Source: Mariannaea sp. PMI_226 (Eukaryota; Ascomycota; Sordariomycetes; Hypocreales; Nectriaceae). Taken from it: 64,000 nucleotides of DNA. Shown one piece after another: positions 32,795 to 43,966 of this stretch. Where the stretch lies: NCBI GenBank assembly GCA_024336345.1, contig JANFOG010000014.1, positions 992,001 through 1,056,000 on the forward strand, given 5' to 3'. Position 1 is the first letter of the stretch. Each line of letters begins with the position of its first letter. Made by a program: the position numbers and the translations under genes. The notes beneath the pieces are model-generated. The model worked only from the letters and a program-made list of their open reading frames with translations, did no database searches and was not told the origin of the DNA.

Positions 32795-33348
32795 TTATTC
32801 ATAGGAGTGAATCTGACAAGGTTAGCATCGAGCTGGATAGACGAGCATGAGCCTGCATACCTGGTCGGCTACGTGTAGCCACTCCTCCATACTTCGAATG
32901 TATGGGTCTCCGGTGGCATTATCAGAGCCTTCCTGCCTCCAGATAATCATCTCGTTGAATTCTGATGTCACTTGCATCGCTTCAACTTTTTCGGGCGCAT
33001 CTTCTTCATCGACCTTCTCGTCTGTTTCGGCTGCGTGCATTTGATCCTTCTTTCGTTCTACCACCACACCTCGGTATTGCTCGGGCAATTGTATCGCCTT
33101 GCCCTGAAGCTTTCGTCCTCGAAAATACGCTGTTTTGGAGCCATCTGCAAGTCATGTTAGCATCATGGCTGGGCAATCTGGTTCCGTTTGCCCAAGCAAG
33201 TTGAAAACAGACCTTCGGATGATGTCGGGTTCCAGTAATCAGAAATCGTTGCAATAGGTCCATTGTGTTGAATACGACAGGGCAGGAGGTTTGCCACGGC
33301 TTTCGGGGCCTTTTCGTCGGATTTTAAAGCCAAAATCGGTTGGGACAT
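32795..33348 (-). CDS. RNH203: Ribonuclease H2 subunit C
   Basis: Three exons (33348-33213, 33144-32861, 32812-32795) assemble into 145 residues. This is the accessory C subunit of the trimeric RNase H2, which removes ribonucleotides from DNA and degrades RNA-DNA hybrids in the nucleus. The family hallmarks are LLPCRIQHNGPIATISDYW at the N-terminus and, directly after the first splice, YFRGRKLQGKAIQLPEQYRGVVVE. A charged linker (DEKVDEEDAPEK) is followed by the C-terminal FNEMIIWRQE and EEWLHVADQIHSYE. The last exon is only 18 nt (IHSYE plus stop), but the family's C-terminal helix supports it. REX4 lies 457 bp upstream on the same strand. Paired ACGCG boxes lie just upstream of the start. 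Confidence 0.88.
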
Positions 33349-33805
33349 CGCGTTTTCTTGGTGTGGTTTTTGTTAAAGACCACAAGTCGAGGGAAGACGC
33401 GATGTGACGCGTTAAGCGTTTCTGGCCTTATCTTATCGGAAGCTAAGACGCTCCGCTCTACTCGCCAACACTGGAGCACTTCCCGAACAACAATGAGAAA
33501 CAGACTCTTTCTCAAAATTGGATTTGGAATAATATTTCTCCAATTTGACAGGCATTGTTCTCCGTATGAGCCTAGAGTTTACTTCTCCATCCAAAAAGGT
33601 CTAGTTTTGGATTGTCTTGCTTGCAGCAAAATATTGACATATCACTTGGGAGGGAGCGCATCAGCATGAAAAATAATGTCATTTAATTTTCGAAACCGTG
33701 ATATTCTTAGTGTCTATATGTCTGTATCAATGGTGTATTTCGTAAATTTGGTCGGGTATCGTTAAGGTCGAAAGTCATGAGGTTTGATTGATGCGTAGAC
33801 TCAGA
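33349..33805 (-). promoter_or_regulatory. RNH203 promoter with MCB-like ACGCG boxes
   Basis: This 457-bp spacer separates the RNH203 start (-) from the REX4 stop (-). ACGCGT lies at 33407-33412 and ACGCGA at 33397-33402, exactly 10 bp apart and about 50-65 bp upstream of the RNH203 ATG. ACGCGT is the Mlu cell-cycle box bound by the fungal MBF complex at G1/S genes. The assignment here is inference from the motif. Confidence 0.5.
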
Positions 33806-34765
33806 CTATTTCCGTTTCTTTTTGGACTTGTTCCCCTTTTGTGTTCCACTCCCTGGCAAGGTCTTGGGTGAGTATCGATTCGAATGATCGACATCGAATC
33901 CTTGTTTATGCTTCCGAAATAGCAACATGGTTACCCGAGCATCCTCGATGCTTGAATGTGCGCCATCCTGAATCTCCACCCCAAGCAACTGTTGAGCGAG
34001 CAATCTCAGAGCCGGTTTCCTACCATTTCCGTGTTTTCTGAATGCAGAATATTTTGCCGTGTCTCGAATGTCTCGTGCTGGATGGCTTAGTTTGAGAGCT
34101 TCAAGGTCGTGCTTGATGTCGTGCCCAACTAAGATACGTCCTTGGAGGAGCTTGTCGATGTCGTTTTGAGCCTCTTCGAAATCTCGGGCAAATCTCATGT
34201 TTTTCTGGCTGATCCCACTCACTTCTGTCCGCCAGTTTGTGACCTTTTCCTTTGGTTTCACATACGAGTCATAGACTTGACGTCCATGGAAGTCAACGAC
34301 ACTGACACGGGCGAGGACAGATTCGTAGCCGCCAGGTCCAACACCCACCATCTCACAATCGATTGCAACATATTTGCCAATTTCGATTCCTTCTATCAGT
34401 CCACTGTTGATCTTATCCCTTGCGGCAGCAAGGATCATTGAGTTGTCCTTTGTTCCCAGGTTGTAAGCCTCAGCCAAAGCCTCAGCAGTTACGCCACTGT
34501 CCTCTTTCCAAAGAGCCAAGGATGTAGAGGTGGCGCTGCCGGGGGCATCTTCAACCGCAGTGCTATGCACTGCCCCCATTTGCGGCCTGGAAGCTAGCCG
34601 TGGGCGAGATTTTGAAAGAGTAGGTGCTGCTTTGTTGGAAACTTTTGATTTCTTGGACGTAGGAGTGGAAGAATCCGCAGACTTTCGTTTTAAAGAGGGT
34701 TTGGAGGCAGATTCCTCCTTGAGTTTTGCCTGTAACTTCTTCCAATTAGAAGAAAGTCCTGCCAT
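33806..34765 (-). CDS. REX4: RNA exonuclease 4 (REX4-type DEDDh 3'-5' exonuclease)
   Basis: A single exon encodes 319 residues. The N-terminal ~115 residues are basic and low-complexity (nuclear/nucleolar localisation likely). The DEDDh exonuclease domain follows with all three Exo motifs: YVAIDCEMVGVG (Exo I, Asp/Glu), ILVGHDIKHDLEAL (Exo II, Asp) and GAHSSIEDARVTMLLFRKHK (Exo III, His and Asp). The C-terminus is Lys-rich (NKSKKKRK). In yeast Rex4 acts in pre-rRNA processing and ITS1 cleavage balance. The start ATG at 34765 opens with the conserved LSSNWKKLQ. It is divergent from ESA1 with 332 bp between starts, consistent with a shared promoter. Confidence 0.92.
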   Translation of the reverse strand: MAGLSSNWKKLQAKLKEESASKPSLKRKSADSSTPTSKKSKVSNKAAPTLSKSRPRLASRPQMGAVHSTAVEDAPGSATSTSLALWKEDSGVTAEALAEAYNLGTKDNSMILAAARDKINSGLIEGIEIGKYVAIDCEMVGVGPGGYESVLARVSVVDFHGRQVYDSYVKPKEKVTNWRTEVSGISQKNMRFARDFEEAQNDIDKLLQGRILVGHDIKHDLEALKLSHPARDIRDTAKYSAFRKHGNGRKPALRLLAQQLLGVEIQDGAHSSIEDARVTMLLFRKHKQGFDVDHSNRYSPKTLPGSGTQKGNKSKKKRK

Positions 34766-35097
34766 TTTCTATACCATCTAGGCTACTAGATCTTGGCTGT
34801 CGCCTTGAAAGCTCTGCTGATATTGATTTTTAGTTCGAGAATGAGTTAGATGGGCAGCGCAATGGTAACAAATGCTTTGGTTTGGACCCAACTTGGGTGG
34901 GCCAGTGCTGCGAAGCCACTAGCCAAATTGGCTGATAAGACAAATTCGCCTCTCACCGCCTTTGCGATAAGCCAGTAGCTTCTAGATTCTGCCAGGTCCC
35001 CTCCAACTTTAGACCATTCACCCATAACTTTTTCGAGGAACAAGTCCTATCCAAAGCAATCTTTCATCAACAGCTCCACACACGCGACGATTCCATC
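34766..35097. promoter_or_regulatory. Bidirectional promoter of REX4 and ESA1
   Basis: This 332-bp spacer separates divergent start codons. A single ACGCGA lies at 35082-35087, near the ESA1 start. No TATA box is evident, as is common for housekeeping fungal promoters. Confidence 0.5.
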
Positions 35098-36670
35098 ATG
35101 GCTGGAGGCACTCCTGGCGGCGAGGCCGCCGTAGGCTCTGATATTCCCCGTCTCAAAGGAATGGCAACTCCCGAAACGATAGTGACTGGATGCATCGCCT
35201 GGGTCGAGAAGGCAGGCCAGCCTAGACGCGCCGAGATTCTCAGTATCAAAACGACGAAGAGTGGGATGCAATTTTATTGTAACTTCGACAATTTCAACAA
35301 GCGACTAGATGAGTGGGTTCCAGTCGCACGAATTGACTTCTCGCGCGAAGTTGAGTGGCCAAACCCGGAGAAGGACAAGCCCAAGGATCCCAAAACGAAG
35401 AAAGCATCATCGGCAGCCCAATCAAAGAAGAATCAGGTGGCAAAGAAAGCTCAAAAGCGACTTAGTAAGAGAGAGCAATCAGTCGTCTCGGAAGCGAATA
35501 CTCCTGGTGTTCACCCATGGACAGGTGTGTTGTCCTGATCATCCCTCTGAAAAGACTGCCTGAACTGACAATTTGTGGAAAGATTTCGTCGACTCCCAAT
35601 CGCGGCAAAAATCGTCATCTGTCGGCCCCGACGGCGAATCCCAAGCGAGACCGAGCGTCGAAAGCGGCGCAACCCCAGCCGGAGAGGAGTTAGATGCGGA
35701 AGAGAAGGAAGACGAATTAAAGAAGGAGTCAGAAGACTTCAGTCGCGAGGTAGAAATCGAGAAGTTGCGAACCTCCGGATCGATGACGCAGAATCCGACC
35801 GAAGTCTCACGAATTCGAAACATCTCCAAGGTTCAGTTTGGGAAGTATGATCTCTACCCATGGTATTTCTCGCCGTATCCCGAGATATTCAGTCTTGAGG
35901 ATGTTATTTACCTGTGCGAGTTCTGTCTTGGCTATTTTGGAGACGAGAAAGCCTTTTCACGGCATCGACGTAAATGCCAACTTCAACATCCTCCAGGAAA
36001 TGAGATCTATCGAGATGATACCATCTCCTTTTTCGAAATCGATGGACGTCGACAGAGAACGTGGTGTCGCAACCTTTGTTTGTTGTCTAAAATGTTCCTC
36101 GATCATAAAACGCTATTTTACGACGTCGACCCCTTTCTGTTCTATGTAATGACAGTACGATCTGAAAAAGGGTGCCACGTTGTGGGATATTTCTCCAAGG
36201 AAAAAGAAAGCGCTGACGGATACAACGTGGCGTGTATTCTCACTTTACCGCAGTATCAACGAAAGGGATATGGTCGGCTGCTGATTCAATTCTCATACGA
36301 ACTTTCAAAGATTGAGGGAAAGCTTGGGTCGCCTGAGAAGCCACTGTCTGATTTGGGTCTTCTCAGTTACCGACAGTATTGGTCCGAGAATATTCTGGAA
36401 TTGCTCCTGGGCTACAGCGATCGTGAAGAGAAAGCCACGATTGAGTCGATATCAACTGCGCTGGCCATGACAACCCAGGATGTAGAACACACTTTACAAG
36501 CGATGCGGATGCAGGTATACCACAAGAGTGATCACAAGATTGTGATACCAGAGAAATTGATCAAAAGCCGGGAAAAACAACTGCAGAAGCAGAGGAGGAC
36601 GATAGACCCGACCAAGATACAATGGAAACCGCCAGTATTTACAGCGTCGAGCAGAACTTGGGGTTGGTAA
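35098..36670 (+). CDS. ESA1: Histone acetyltransferase ESA1 (MYST family, NuA4 catalytic subunit)
   Basis: Exons 35098-35524 and 35583-36670 flank a 58-nt intron (GTGTGT..AAAG) and encode 504 residues. The N-terminal chromo-barrel ([39 protein letters not shown]) precedes a basic linker. The MYST domain contains the zinc finger [23 protein letters not shown] and HPPGNEIYR. The active-site Cys and autoacetylation-site Lys lie in the [23 protein letters not shown] region. The acetyl-CoA loop is [14 protein letters not shown], and the catalytic Glu region is [19 protein letters not shown]. The protein ends [11 protein letters not shown], as in ESA1 orthologues. It acetylates histones H4 and H2A in transcription and double-strand-break repair. 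The intron acceptor AAAG is weak, but it restores HPWTDFVDSQ, which fits the family. Confidence 0.95.
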
Positions 36671-37326
36671 GGGGTACTGATGCTGGAATCAAGTTTTCAA
36701 ATGGGAATGAGCGAACGAACGCGGATGTTCGGGGTGCTGGTGATTCTCAGCAAGAGCGAGTCGTTTGTATCATGCCTGATACCCATGTTTTAATACAACT
36801 GTACAAATATGAATGTATGTATATCCATAAGGCCCATCTGTACGATTTAGTGATACTTGAATGGTGAGGAGCCGACTATCTGGCACTCAAACATGTAATT
36901 ATGTGCTTGATAGTTGGATGCACCCAAGCCTGGCTTGAGGCTCAGTTTGAGTTCGGTGCCAGTCAGCAATGGGACTTATTGATAGCCCCACGCCGCATGC
37001 GACATAGCATGTGCTGCTGCTGCCACAGCTCCAGCGGCACCCCCAAGCTCTTCCCCATAATTATCACATTTGAAGCTCCAGATCCGTACATTATCAGTAG
37101 GCATAACAGTAAGATACGTAGGCAGTCAATCAATATCAACCCTAGCAGTTTCACCCATCTCATCTTCGGACAATAGACCTCACGCCACTGACGAATCCTT
37201 ATCCGAGCCGGTCTGGCGCGCCTCCGTCTGCCACTGACGACATCTCCGCTGCGACTCTAGTCCCTCCGTCAATTTCGCTCTCTGTCGCTTCGTCCTGTCT
37301 CGAGACACTGCAACCCCTCCCATGCA
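36671..37326. promoter_or_regulatory. Spacer between ESA1 and the GH125 gene
   Basis: This 656-bp spacer in a tandem + arrangement holds the ESA1 3' UTR and the promoter of the GH125 gene. Frames within it (for example 36901-37176) show no domains. Confidence 0.4.
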
Positions 37327-39084
37327 ATGACGCTCCGGCAACTGACCGTGAGCTTGCTTGGCTTCGGCGGTGCGCAGCTCGCCGGGGCCCAAAATCAAGC
37401 ATGGCTAGGGCATGATTTCGCCGCCGCATGTCCTGATTATACTATCTACTCGACTTATCCGCAGTAAGCTCTTCGTTTGTCGCGCTCCTTTGCGTTTTGT
37501 TGACCCCATTGCCATTATCCAGCCGTCCGTTCAGTACAGGCCCAAAAGCGCTATCGTACCAACGACCCCGTCCACAATGTCGAACGTTTCAGTCGGATGA
37601 GATCGAAAGAGTCATCAAAGATATGAAGGACCGCATTCAAGATCCTGACCTCGCGCGTTTGTTTGAGAATGCGTTCCCCTCCACAACCGACACCACAGTC
37701 AAGTTCCATACAGAGGGCAAGAAGGGTTCAAGCTTGTTCAGCATAGGCACGTTTAGCTTTCACGACGAAGGCGCATGGGAAGGACCGCAGTCCTTCGTCA
37801 TTACTGGCGACATCATTGCCGAATGGCTCCGAGACTCGACAAATCAGCTACGGCCGTACCAACCCTTGGCCAAGAAGGACCCAACGATCCATACTCTGCT
37901 CGTCGGCGCCATCAACACTCAGTCTGAATACGTCATCAGTTCTCCCTACTGCAATGCATTTCAGCCGCCTCCGATCAGCGACCTATCTCCCTCGAACAAC
38001 GGCCAGGATGATGACGTACATCCTGCCTACGAGTCACAAGCTGTCTTCGAGTGTAAATATGAGCTTGACTCTTTAGCCCATTTCCTCGCCCTAACCAACG
38101 ACTTCTACGAACACACAGGGTCTACCGATTTCCTCACCAAACGATGGTACGTTGCCGTTGATACGTTGCTTGAAGTCCTTGAGCAGCAATCTAAGCCAAC
38201 ATTTGACCCTGAAACGGGGCATTTCCAGCGCAACGAGTACACGTTCCAAAGACGGACAAATATTGGAACGGAGACACTTAACTTGCAAGGCAATGGCAAT
38301 CCGTTGAACTTTGGCACAGGGTTGGTCAGGTCAGCATTTCGCCCAAGCGATGACGCGACAATCCTGGGCTTCCTGATCCCCGCCAATGCGATGATGTCAG
38401 TTGAACTGAAACGAACCGCCAATATGCTTAGTGCTGTGGGCAAACCACACCTAGCAGAAACACTGGAGAAATGGAGTAAACAGATTCGAGAGGGCGTGCT
38501 CGAGCACGGAGTTATTAAGCACAAAAAGTATGGCGATGTATTTGCGTACGAGGTGGATGGGTATGGCTCATCAATTCTAATGGACGATGCCAATTATCCG
38601 TCACTCCTGGCGCTTCCATTGATGGGATTTTGCGACAAGAGCGATGCAGTGTATCAGAATACAAGGAAGATGCTACTAGACAAGGCTGGAAACCCATACT
38701 TCCTTGAAGGAAAAGCGTTCAAGGGTATTGGAGGTAAGTTTTTGTTCTCTCTTCTTTTTCATGGAGTCAACCTTGTATGTTTTGTGGTGGCTCACATTGT
38801 TTACAGGTCCTCACATTGGCCTGCGCAACGCTTGGCCGATGAGTCTCTTGATCCAGGCCCAGACGAGCGACGATGATGACGAGATCAAGGAGTGCCTGGA
38901 GCTTGTTCTGAACTCAGCCAAACTTGGTCTGATCCACGAAAGTATCAATGTGCAGTATATAAGCCAGTACACAAGGAGCTGGTTCGCATGGGCGAATGGC
39001 GTGTTTGCGGCAACAATGCTGGACCTGGCCAAGAGAAAACCCTACTTGATTTTTGGAGAAGGAGCCAAGGCTTACGAGATGTGA
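37327..39084 (+). CDS. GH125 exo-alpha-1,6-mannosidase-like protein (MUG157 family)
   Basis: Three exons (37327-37463, 37523-38733, 38807-39084) assemble in frame into 541 residues. The N-terminus is a signal peptide or anchor (MTLRQLTVSLLGFGGAQLAGAQ). The first splice joins YSTYP to HRPFSTGP, and the second rebuilds the GGPHIGLRNAWPMSLLIQA motif. Characteristic family blocks include EGPQSFVITGDIIAEWLRDSTNQLRPY (acidic catalytic region), ECKYELDSLAHFLAL, GYGSSILMDDANYPSLLALPLMGF and SWFAWANGVFAATMLDLA. Bacterial GH125 enzymes are exo-alpha-1,6-mannosidases; fungal MUG157 homologues are assumed secretory-pathway glycosidases without firm substrate data. Inferred role is trimming mannose from wall glycoprotein or mannan. 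Confidence 0.9.
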
Positions 39085-40798
39085 TCATTGATGGGCTACT
39101 GATGGGCTACGGAATGGAAAAAAAAAAAAAGGGTATGAAAGGAGTTTGAAATGTCTTTGGGAAGGAAGAAAAAAGGCCAAGCTGAGCGCAATGAGCGCAA
39201 TGATGCGAAAGGGATCCAAGGGGACAGAGGGTCTTCCGAGACCGGGCATGCCACCTTGTATATATCGATTGCCTAACTCTGGGGGAAGCCTAAACGAGCA
39301 TGAGAGTGGCATGATTCGTGATTGCTTACATACCTTCTATATTGGTCTAATGAACTTATTTATTCCGAGCTATGTATTGAATGAGTAGTAATAAGTATTC
39401 TTGAATAAAATTTTGTTCAACAAGAGTTATTTGACTGGAGCTGGATGGCGACTTATTGCCAATGCCACCAGCTCACGGCAGCCGTCAGCGAGCTTGATCC
39501 ACAATGAGCCGTGGCTAGCCTTGGTTCCGAAGCACACCTTTTTACGTCGGCAGATTACAGTCCCTACTGCTCGCTACCTTGCTGCAAGGAATTGCGGTAA
39601 TCCAACGGAAAGTATTTTCTGGTGGAAGCGGGCGAGCGAAGGGGAACCTCTGGCGACTCATTTATTTTTGTGTAGAAAATCGGCTCCAATTCCAATCTGG
39701 AAGTAAAAAGGGTCCAACCACGTATTGACCAACCTGCCTAACTTGATGAGGCACCTAATGTGGGTGACTCGTGAGAAGGGCTGACGGCTGACGGCTGCCA
39801 ATGCTTGGTAGCTCGGTAACACCTACCCCAATGATTAGCACCTATCATCGCTCCAGTTTCGACTGTATAAGTTGCGTAATTTCTCCGTGTGTTTGGTCCT
39901 CGGAAATTGTGTAAAAGGAATCGATTCCATAGGGTCGTTTGCGAGATGTACAGCAAGTAACAATATCCACTTCCTCAAGGTGGGAGGCCCAGCCGTTTAG
40001 GGACATCTGTCGGGGTATTTTGGCAAAGGATAGTGGCGAGATAGTACTTTGATTGTATATCCCAGAGGGGAGGGAGGAGTGGAGTTGGACGATGGCTAAA
40101 GTGGTGAATAAATAAGTAAGAAAAGGCATGGCATCCCTGAAGGTATATTGACAAACGATGATGCATGCATTTCTACTGACCCAATTGCGGAGAAAGAGAA
40201 ACACACGGAGAGAGAGAGAGAGAGCTGGTCCTTGGTGCATGATAAATAGACCGGCGTAATCAATCTGAATCTCTCCAGAGCCTCAACTTAACATAGGTAG
40301 CTAAAGCCGGGTAGCACACAGCAATTACCAGCTAGGACGGTCAGCCAAACGGCCCCTAGCCTATCTAACAATTTGTGGACTACGGCCCCCTGCAGCTGTA
40401 GGTGGGTAGGCTCCATGACTACCCCACAGTCGGCACATGGGGGAATCAGGTCCCTGATGAGCCATGCAGTTGACGTTATGACGAAGGGATGGGGTCCCCC
40501 ATTGAACAAAGCCCACCACCCCTCATCTCGCTCGGTAGCCTCAATCCCTGCGCTGCGATTGTGTGTCGTGCTGCAAGTAGCCATGCTAGAGGACATATTG
40601 TGCCCTATCCGACATCGCTGTGCCCCAGGTGTAGTTTCTCAGATTGTCTCTACTCTTCGTGCTCCGTCCAGACCTGTTTGCCCATCATTGATAAACCAAC
40701 GGAATCCGCTCGCGTTGGCGACTTCTAGTTCGACCCAACCCTTCCCGCTCTCATACACTCGAGACTACACTTCGAGAACACCGCCGCGGCCAATTGCC
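39085..40798. other. Intergenic region between GH125 and aminotransferase genes
   Basis: A 1.7-kb tandem spacer. It contains a 13-nt poly-A run at about 39118-39130, a direct repeat of GAGCGCAATGA at 39184-39202, TGACGGCTGACGGCTG at about 39781, and a GA tract at about 40208-40223. The frame upstream of the aminotransferase start is open from about 40373, so an N-terminally extended or mitochondrial isoform starting near 40584 is conceivable. No separate gene is supported. Confidence 0.4.
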
Positions 40799-42278
40799 AT
40801 GTCAAATCCCAAATCTCAGATTAACCTCATCCGCGGCTGGCCCGCTACGGAGCTTCTCCCGGCTTCCCTACTTTCGACAGCTTCTCAACGTGTTCTTGCC
40901 GACCCAAAGGTCTACGTTCCTGCGCTGCAATACGGTCCGGACCCAGGGTACCAGCCGCTCCGTGAGGGCCTCGCAACATGGCTCGCCGAACACTACGGCC
41001 TCACTGCCGACGCTGAGCGCATTTGCATCACCGGTGGTGCAAGCCAGAACGTAGCAAATATTCTTCAAAGCTTTACCGATCCCGTCATCACCAAGGCTGT
41101 CTGGATGGTTGCCCCCACGTACCACCTCGTCTGCGCCATCTTCGACGACGCTGGTTTTGCTGGCCGATTGAGGGCTTTCCCTGAGGATGAGGAGGGTATT
41201 GATCTGCAAGCCCTGGAATCTAAGATCATTGCTCTGGAGAAGGAGGAAGCGTCGAAGCCAGCAGCCACGGCAAGTGATTCCAATATCCATTCTGCTCCTC
41301 TCACAGCCGTTATTATCCTGTGGTTATTATCCTGTGACTAACCAGAATATACAGCCTCTCAAGAAAGCAGGCGAACATCGCAAAATTTACCGCCACGTCA
41401 TCTACTGTGTACCAACCTGCTCGAACCCTTCTGGAAAGACCATGTCCGTTCGTCGTCGCCGAGAGCTCGTCCGCCTGGCCCGCAAGTATGATGCCCTTAT
41501 CATCGCAGATGATGTCTACGATCTGCTCCAATGGCCTCTGGACAAACTCACCGACAGACCGCTGGGTTCTAAAGAGTCTCCCGAGATGGTACTCCCACGT
41601 CTTTGCGATATTGATCTGGCAATGGGCAAGGCTGAGAACGACCCCATGGGTTTCGGATATGCTGTGAGCAACGGTTCGTTTAGCAAGATGACTGGTCCCG
41701 GGTGTCGGACTGGCTGGCTCGAGGGCTCGCGAGCCTTCGTGTTTGGCCTTGCACAGACGGGGGCGTCTAAATCTGGCGGTGCACCTAGCCAGCTATGTGC
41801 TGCCATCTTGTCCGACATGGTCGACTCTGGTGTACTCAAGACGTTTCTGGCCGAAAAAGTGCGTCCTGGTCTGCAGCGACGGCACCGACGGTTGGTAGAC
41901 GCGATCCACGAGCATCTCACTCCATTGGGTGTCACAACTCGCGAGGCCGGTCTGATAGGTGGTCAAGTCTACGGAGGCTACTTTACCTGGTTGAACCTGC
42001 CCCAAGGTTTCTCGGCAAAATTGATTTCCGATGTTGCTATGGCCGAAGAGAACCTCATTGTGGGCAACGGAGACATATTCCAAGTACATCGTGATGAGAA
42101 TACGGTTCATCTTGACGGCGCCATCCGACTGACTTTTGCCTACGTCCCGGAGGACGACCTTGTTGAGGGTGTTCGCCGTCTTGGTGCCGTCATGCGAAGA
42201 ATCAAAGCGGAACCAACCAAGTACACAAAGTTTTCCAACGGCTTGTCGGATTCTGCATTTGTGGACTCCAGCAAATAA
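40799..42278 (+). CDS. PLP-dependent aminotransferase, class I/II (2-aminoadipate/aromatic type)
   Basis: Exons 40799-41308 and 41355-42278 give about 477 residues. Fold-type I landmarks are present: INLIRGWPATELLP at the N-terminus, YGPDPGYQPLREGLATWL, ITGGASQNVANIL, VPTCSNPSGKT (NP.G), IADDVYDLLQW with the ring-contacting Asp and Tyr, and the PLP-binding Lys in SNGSFSKMTGPGCRTGW. The family covers 2-aminoadipate, aromatic and kynurenine aminotransferases; the specificity is not resolved. The intron is unusual: 46 nt, atypical donor GTTATT, mostly made of a 14-bp tandem duplication, with branch CTAAC and acceptor TACAG. Both exons are strongly family-like and in phase only if it is removed. 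The start follows alignment with SNPKSQINLIRGWP; upstream ATG codons near 40584 are in frame. It is convergent with POL32 (67 bp between stops). Confidence 0.8.
41309..41336 (+). repeat. Perfect 14-bp tandem duplication in the aminotransferase intron
   Basis: GTTATTATCCTGTG occupies 41309-41322 and again 41323-41336 with no mismatch. The first copy begins exactly at the inferred 5' splice site. Without the second copy the intron would be 32 nt, below usual fungal limits. Confidence 0.9.
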
Positions 42279-42345
42279 GGATGAGATAACTAATCGGGAC
42301 GCTATGGTGTAATCTATTCTGATGAAACCTTCCGTTTTTCGGGTA

Positions 42346-43966
42346 TTACTTCTTGGCAAAGAAGGACATAATGTTTCCTTGTCCCTTTGTCGTGGCTTTC
42401 TTGGCCTTAGCACCGGCTGAGGAAGACGGTGTGGATGATGTCGATTGCGTCCGTGTCACTGCAGCTTTCTTCGCGGGTGGGGGTGCCTCATCCTCGGAAA
42501 ATGATTCCCAACCAGGCTCCTGGATCGTCACTTGAAAGGGAGTTAGGGGTTAGCGAGATCGAGCACTCGAAATTGACAAAAAGGAAGAGGAGGGAAACCA
42601 AGTTGAATAACGTACCCATGTAGCCCTGATCATCCAAAATGCGCTTTTTCTTCATCACCCGCCGCTTTCCTCTGCGGCGTCCGTCGCCGCTGCTCGAGAC
42701 AACCTCTGCAGGCTCTTCTTGCTTGGGAGGTTCTGGTTCCGGTTCAGGCTCTGGCTCGGGCGCCTCTTCCATCTCTTCATCAGCTGGTTCATCATCTTTC
42801 TCAGACGCTTGGCCTTCTTCGTCATCATCGTCATCTTCCATCATGCGTCTAAGGGCATCCTCGCGCTCCTTCTTAATCTTCCTGAGAGCATCAGGATCAG
42901 AAACTTGCTTTTTTGCAGGAAGATCCGCGTCATCTGCCTCGCCATCATCAGAAAGTGCCATAGCAGTATCTTCTTCTTGCTTCTTGGGAGCAGGCTTCGG
43001 TTTCGGTGGCATGGCGGCAGCCCGAGCAAAAGATTGCATGATACCCCCAGCAGCACCTTTCTTGACCGCGGGTTTCTTTCCAGCACTGGAAGATGGCGTC
43101 TCGCTCTTTATTAATTTTTCTGGTGCCTCTTGCATGGTAGAGTTGGCGTCATCGGCCTGTTTTGGTTCTTCTTGTTTTGGTTTCGTGGTTATGGTTAATG
43201 TAGATGAAGCCGATTCCTGCTTGGTAGCGAGCTTTGTGGTAGATTTGGCAGCCGCTTGAGAAGACGGCTGGTGCGGAGATTTTCTGTCTCTTCGACGCAT
43301 TTGAGGGTTGGGAATAGTTCCATATTTTTTGGCTGCTATTGTCGCATCCTCGAGCTTGGAGTATTCAGTCAGTTGTGTCGCGACATCCGACAACAGAGCA
43401 AGATCTCTCTGAGGATGGGGTGATAGACTATAAATATGAATAGAGGTAACATCGTGATACTCTGCCAAGATTTCTAGCGTTTCGTCAAGTTAGTTGGAAG
43501 AAATGATGAATGTACTTGATATCAATGATTACCCTTTAATTCCTCTTCTCGCGCCAAGGTTAGTGTGGTAGTATTGACAGGGTCTGAGAGGGCTTCGTTT
43601 TCAGCCATTGAACTGGTCATATCGACATCGCCATCTGCTGGTGCATTGTCCAACATTTTAGTGCCATAGACAAGGTATGTTGCATGCACAGAATCAGCAC
43701 GTAATCCATTCTGATATTGGTGGAAGTCATATAGCATCCTAGTGAACCGTCCATTAGATCCAGTTCCGAATCGGAAAAACAAGGACGTTGGGGAAAACAT
43801 ACTGCTTCGCTGTGTTGACATGAACATCTAGAGCTCTGCTCAGGAGCCGATACGTGATCTAGATGGACTTAGTAGGAGTTTCAAGTCATTGATATATGAA
43901 AGCTTGACTTACTGGTCGCTCCTCGCTGAGGAGGCGATCGGCGAGAAATTTCTTGTGCTCATCCAT
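42346..43966 (-). CDS. POL32: DNA polymerase delta subunit 3 (POL32/Cdc27)
   Basis: Five exons (43966-43913, 43858-43803, 43738-43533, 43474-42617, 42530-42346) assemble in frame to 452 residues. This is the accessory subunit that links polymerase delta to PCNA, and in yeast also serves polymerase zeta. The N-terminus reads MDEHKKFLADRLLSEERPITYRLLSRALDVHVNTAKQMLYDFH, the winged-helix domain typical of Cdc27, but only after three short exons are joined. YHDVTSIHIYSLSP follows. The rest is a Lys/Glu/Pro-rich disordered tail with acidic runs (EPEPEPEPEPP). The extreme C-terminus is a canonical PIP box for PCNA, QGNIMSFFAKK. It is divergent from RAD18, with 533 bp between starts. Confidence 0.93.

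Noticed and set aside
40799..42278. Aminotransferase as a frameshifted pseudogene
   Set aside because: Considered because of the frame change at 41340, but a 46-nt GT..AG intron with a CTAAC branch restores the frame in phase and both halves keep all catalytic motifs. Still listed as a finding because the donor is weak.
42639..43259. 206-codon Ser-rich + frame
   Set aside because: Antisense shadow of the acidic and Lys/Glu-rich codons of POL32.
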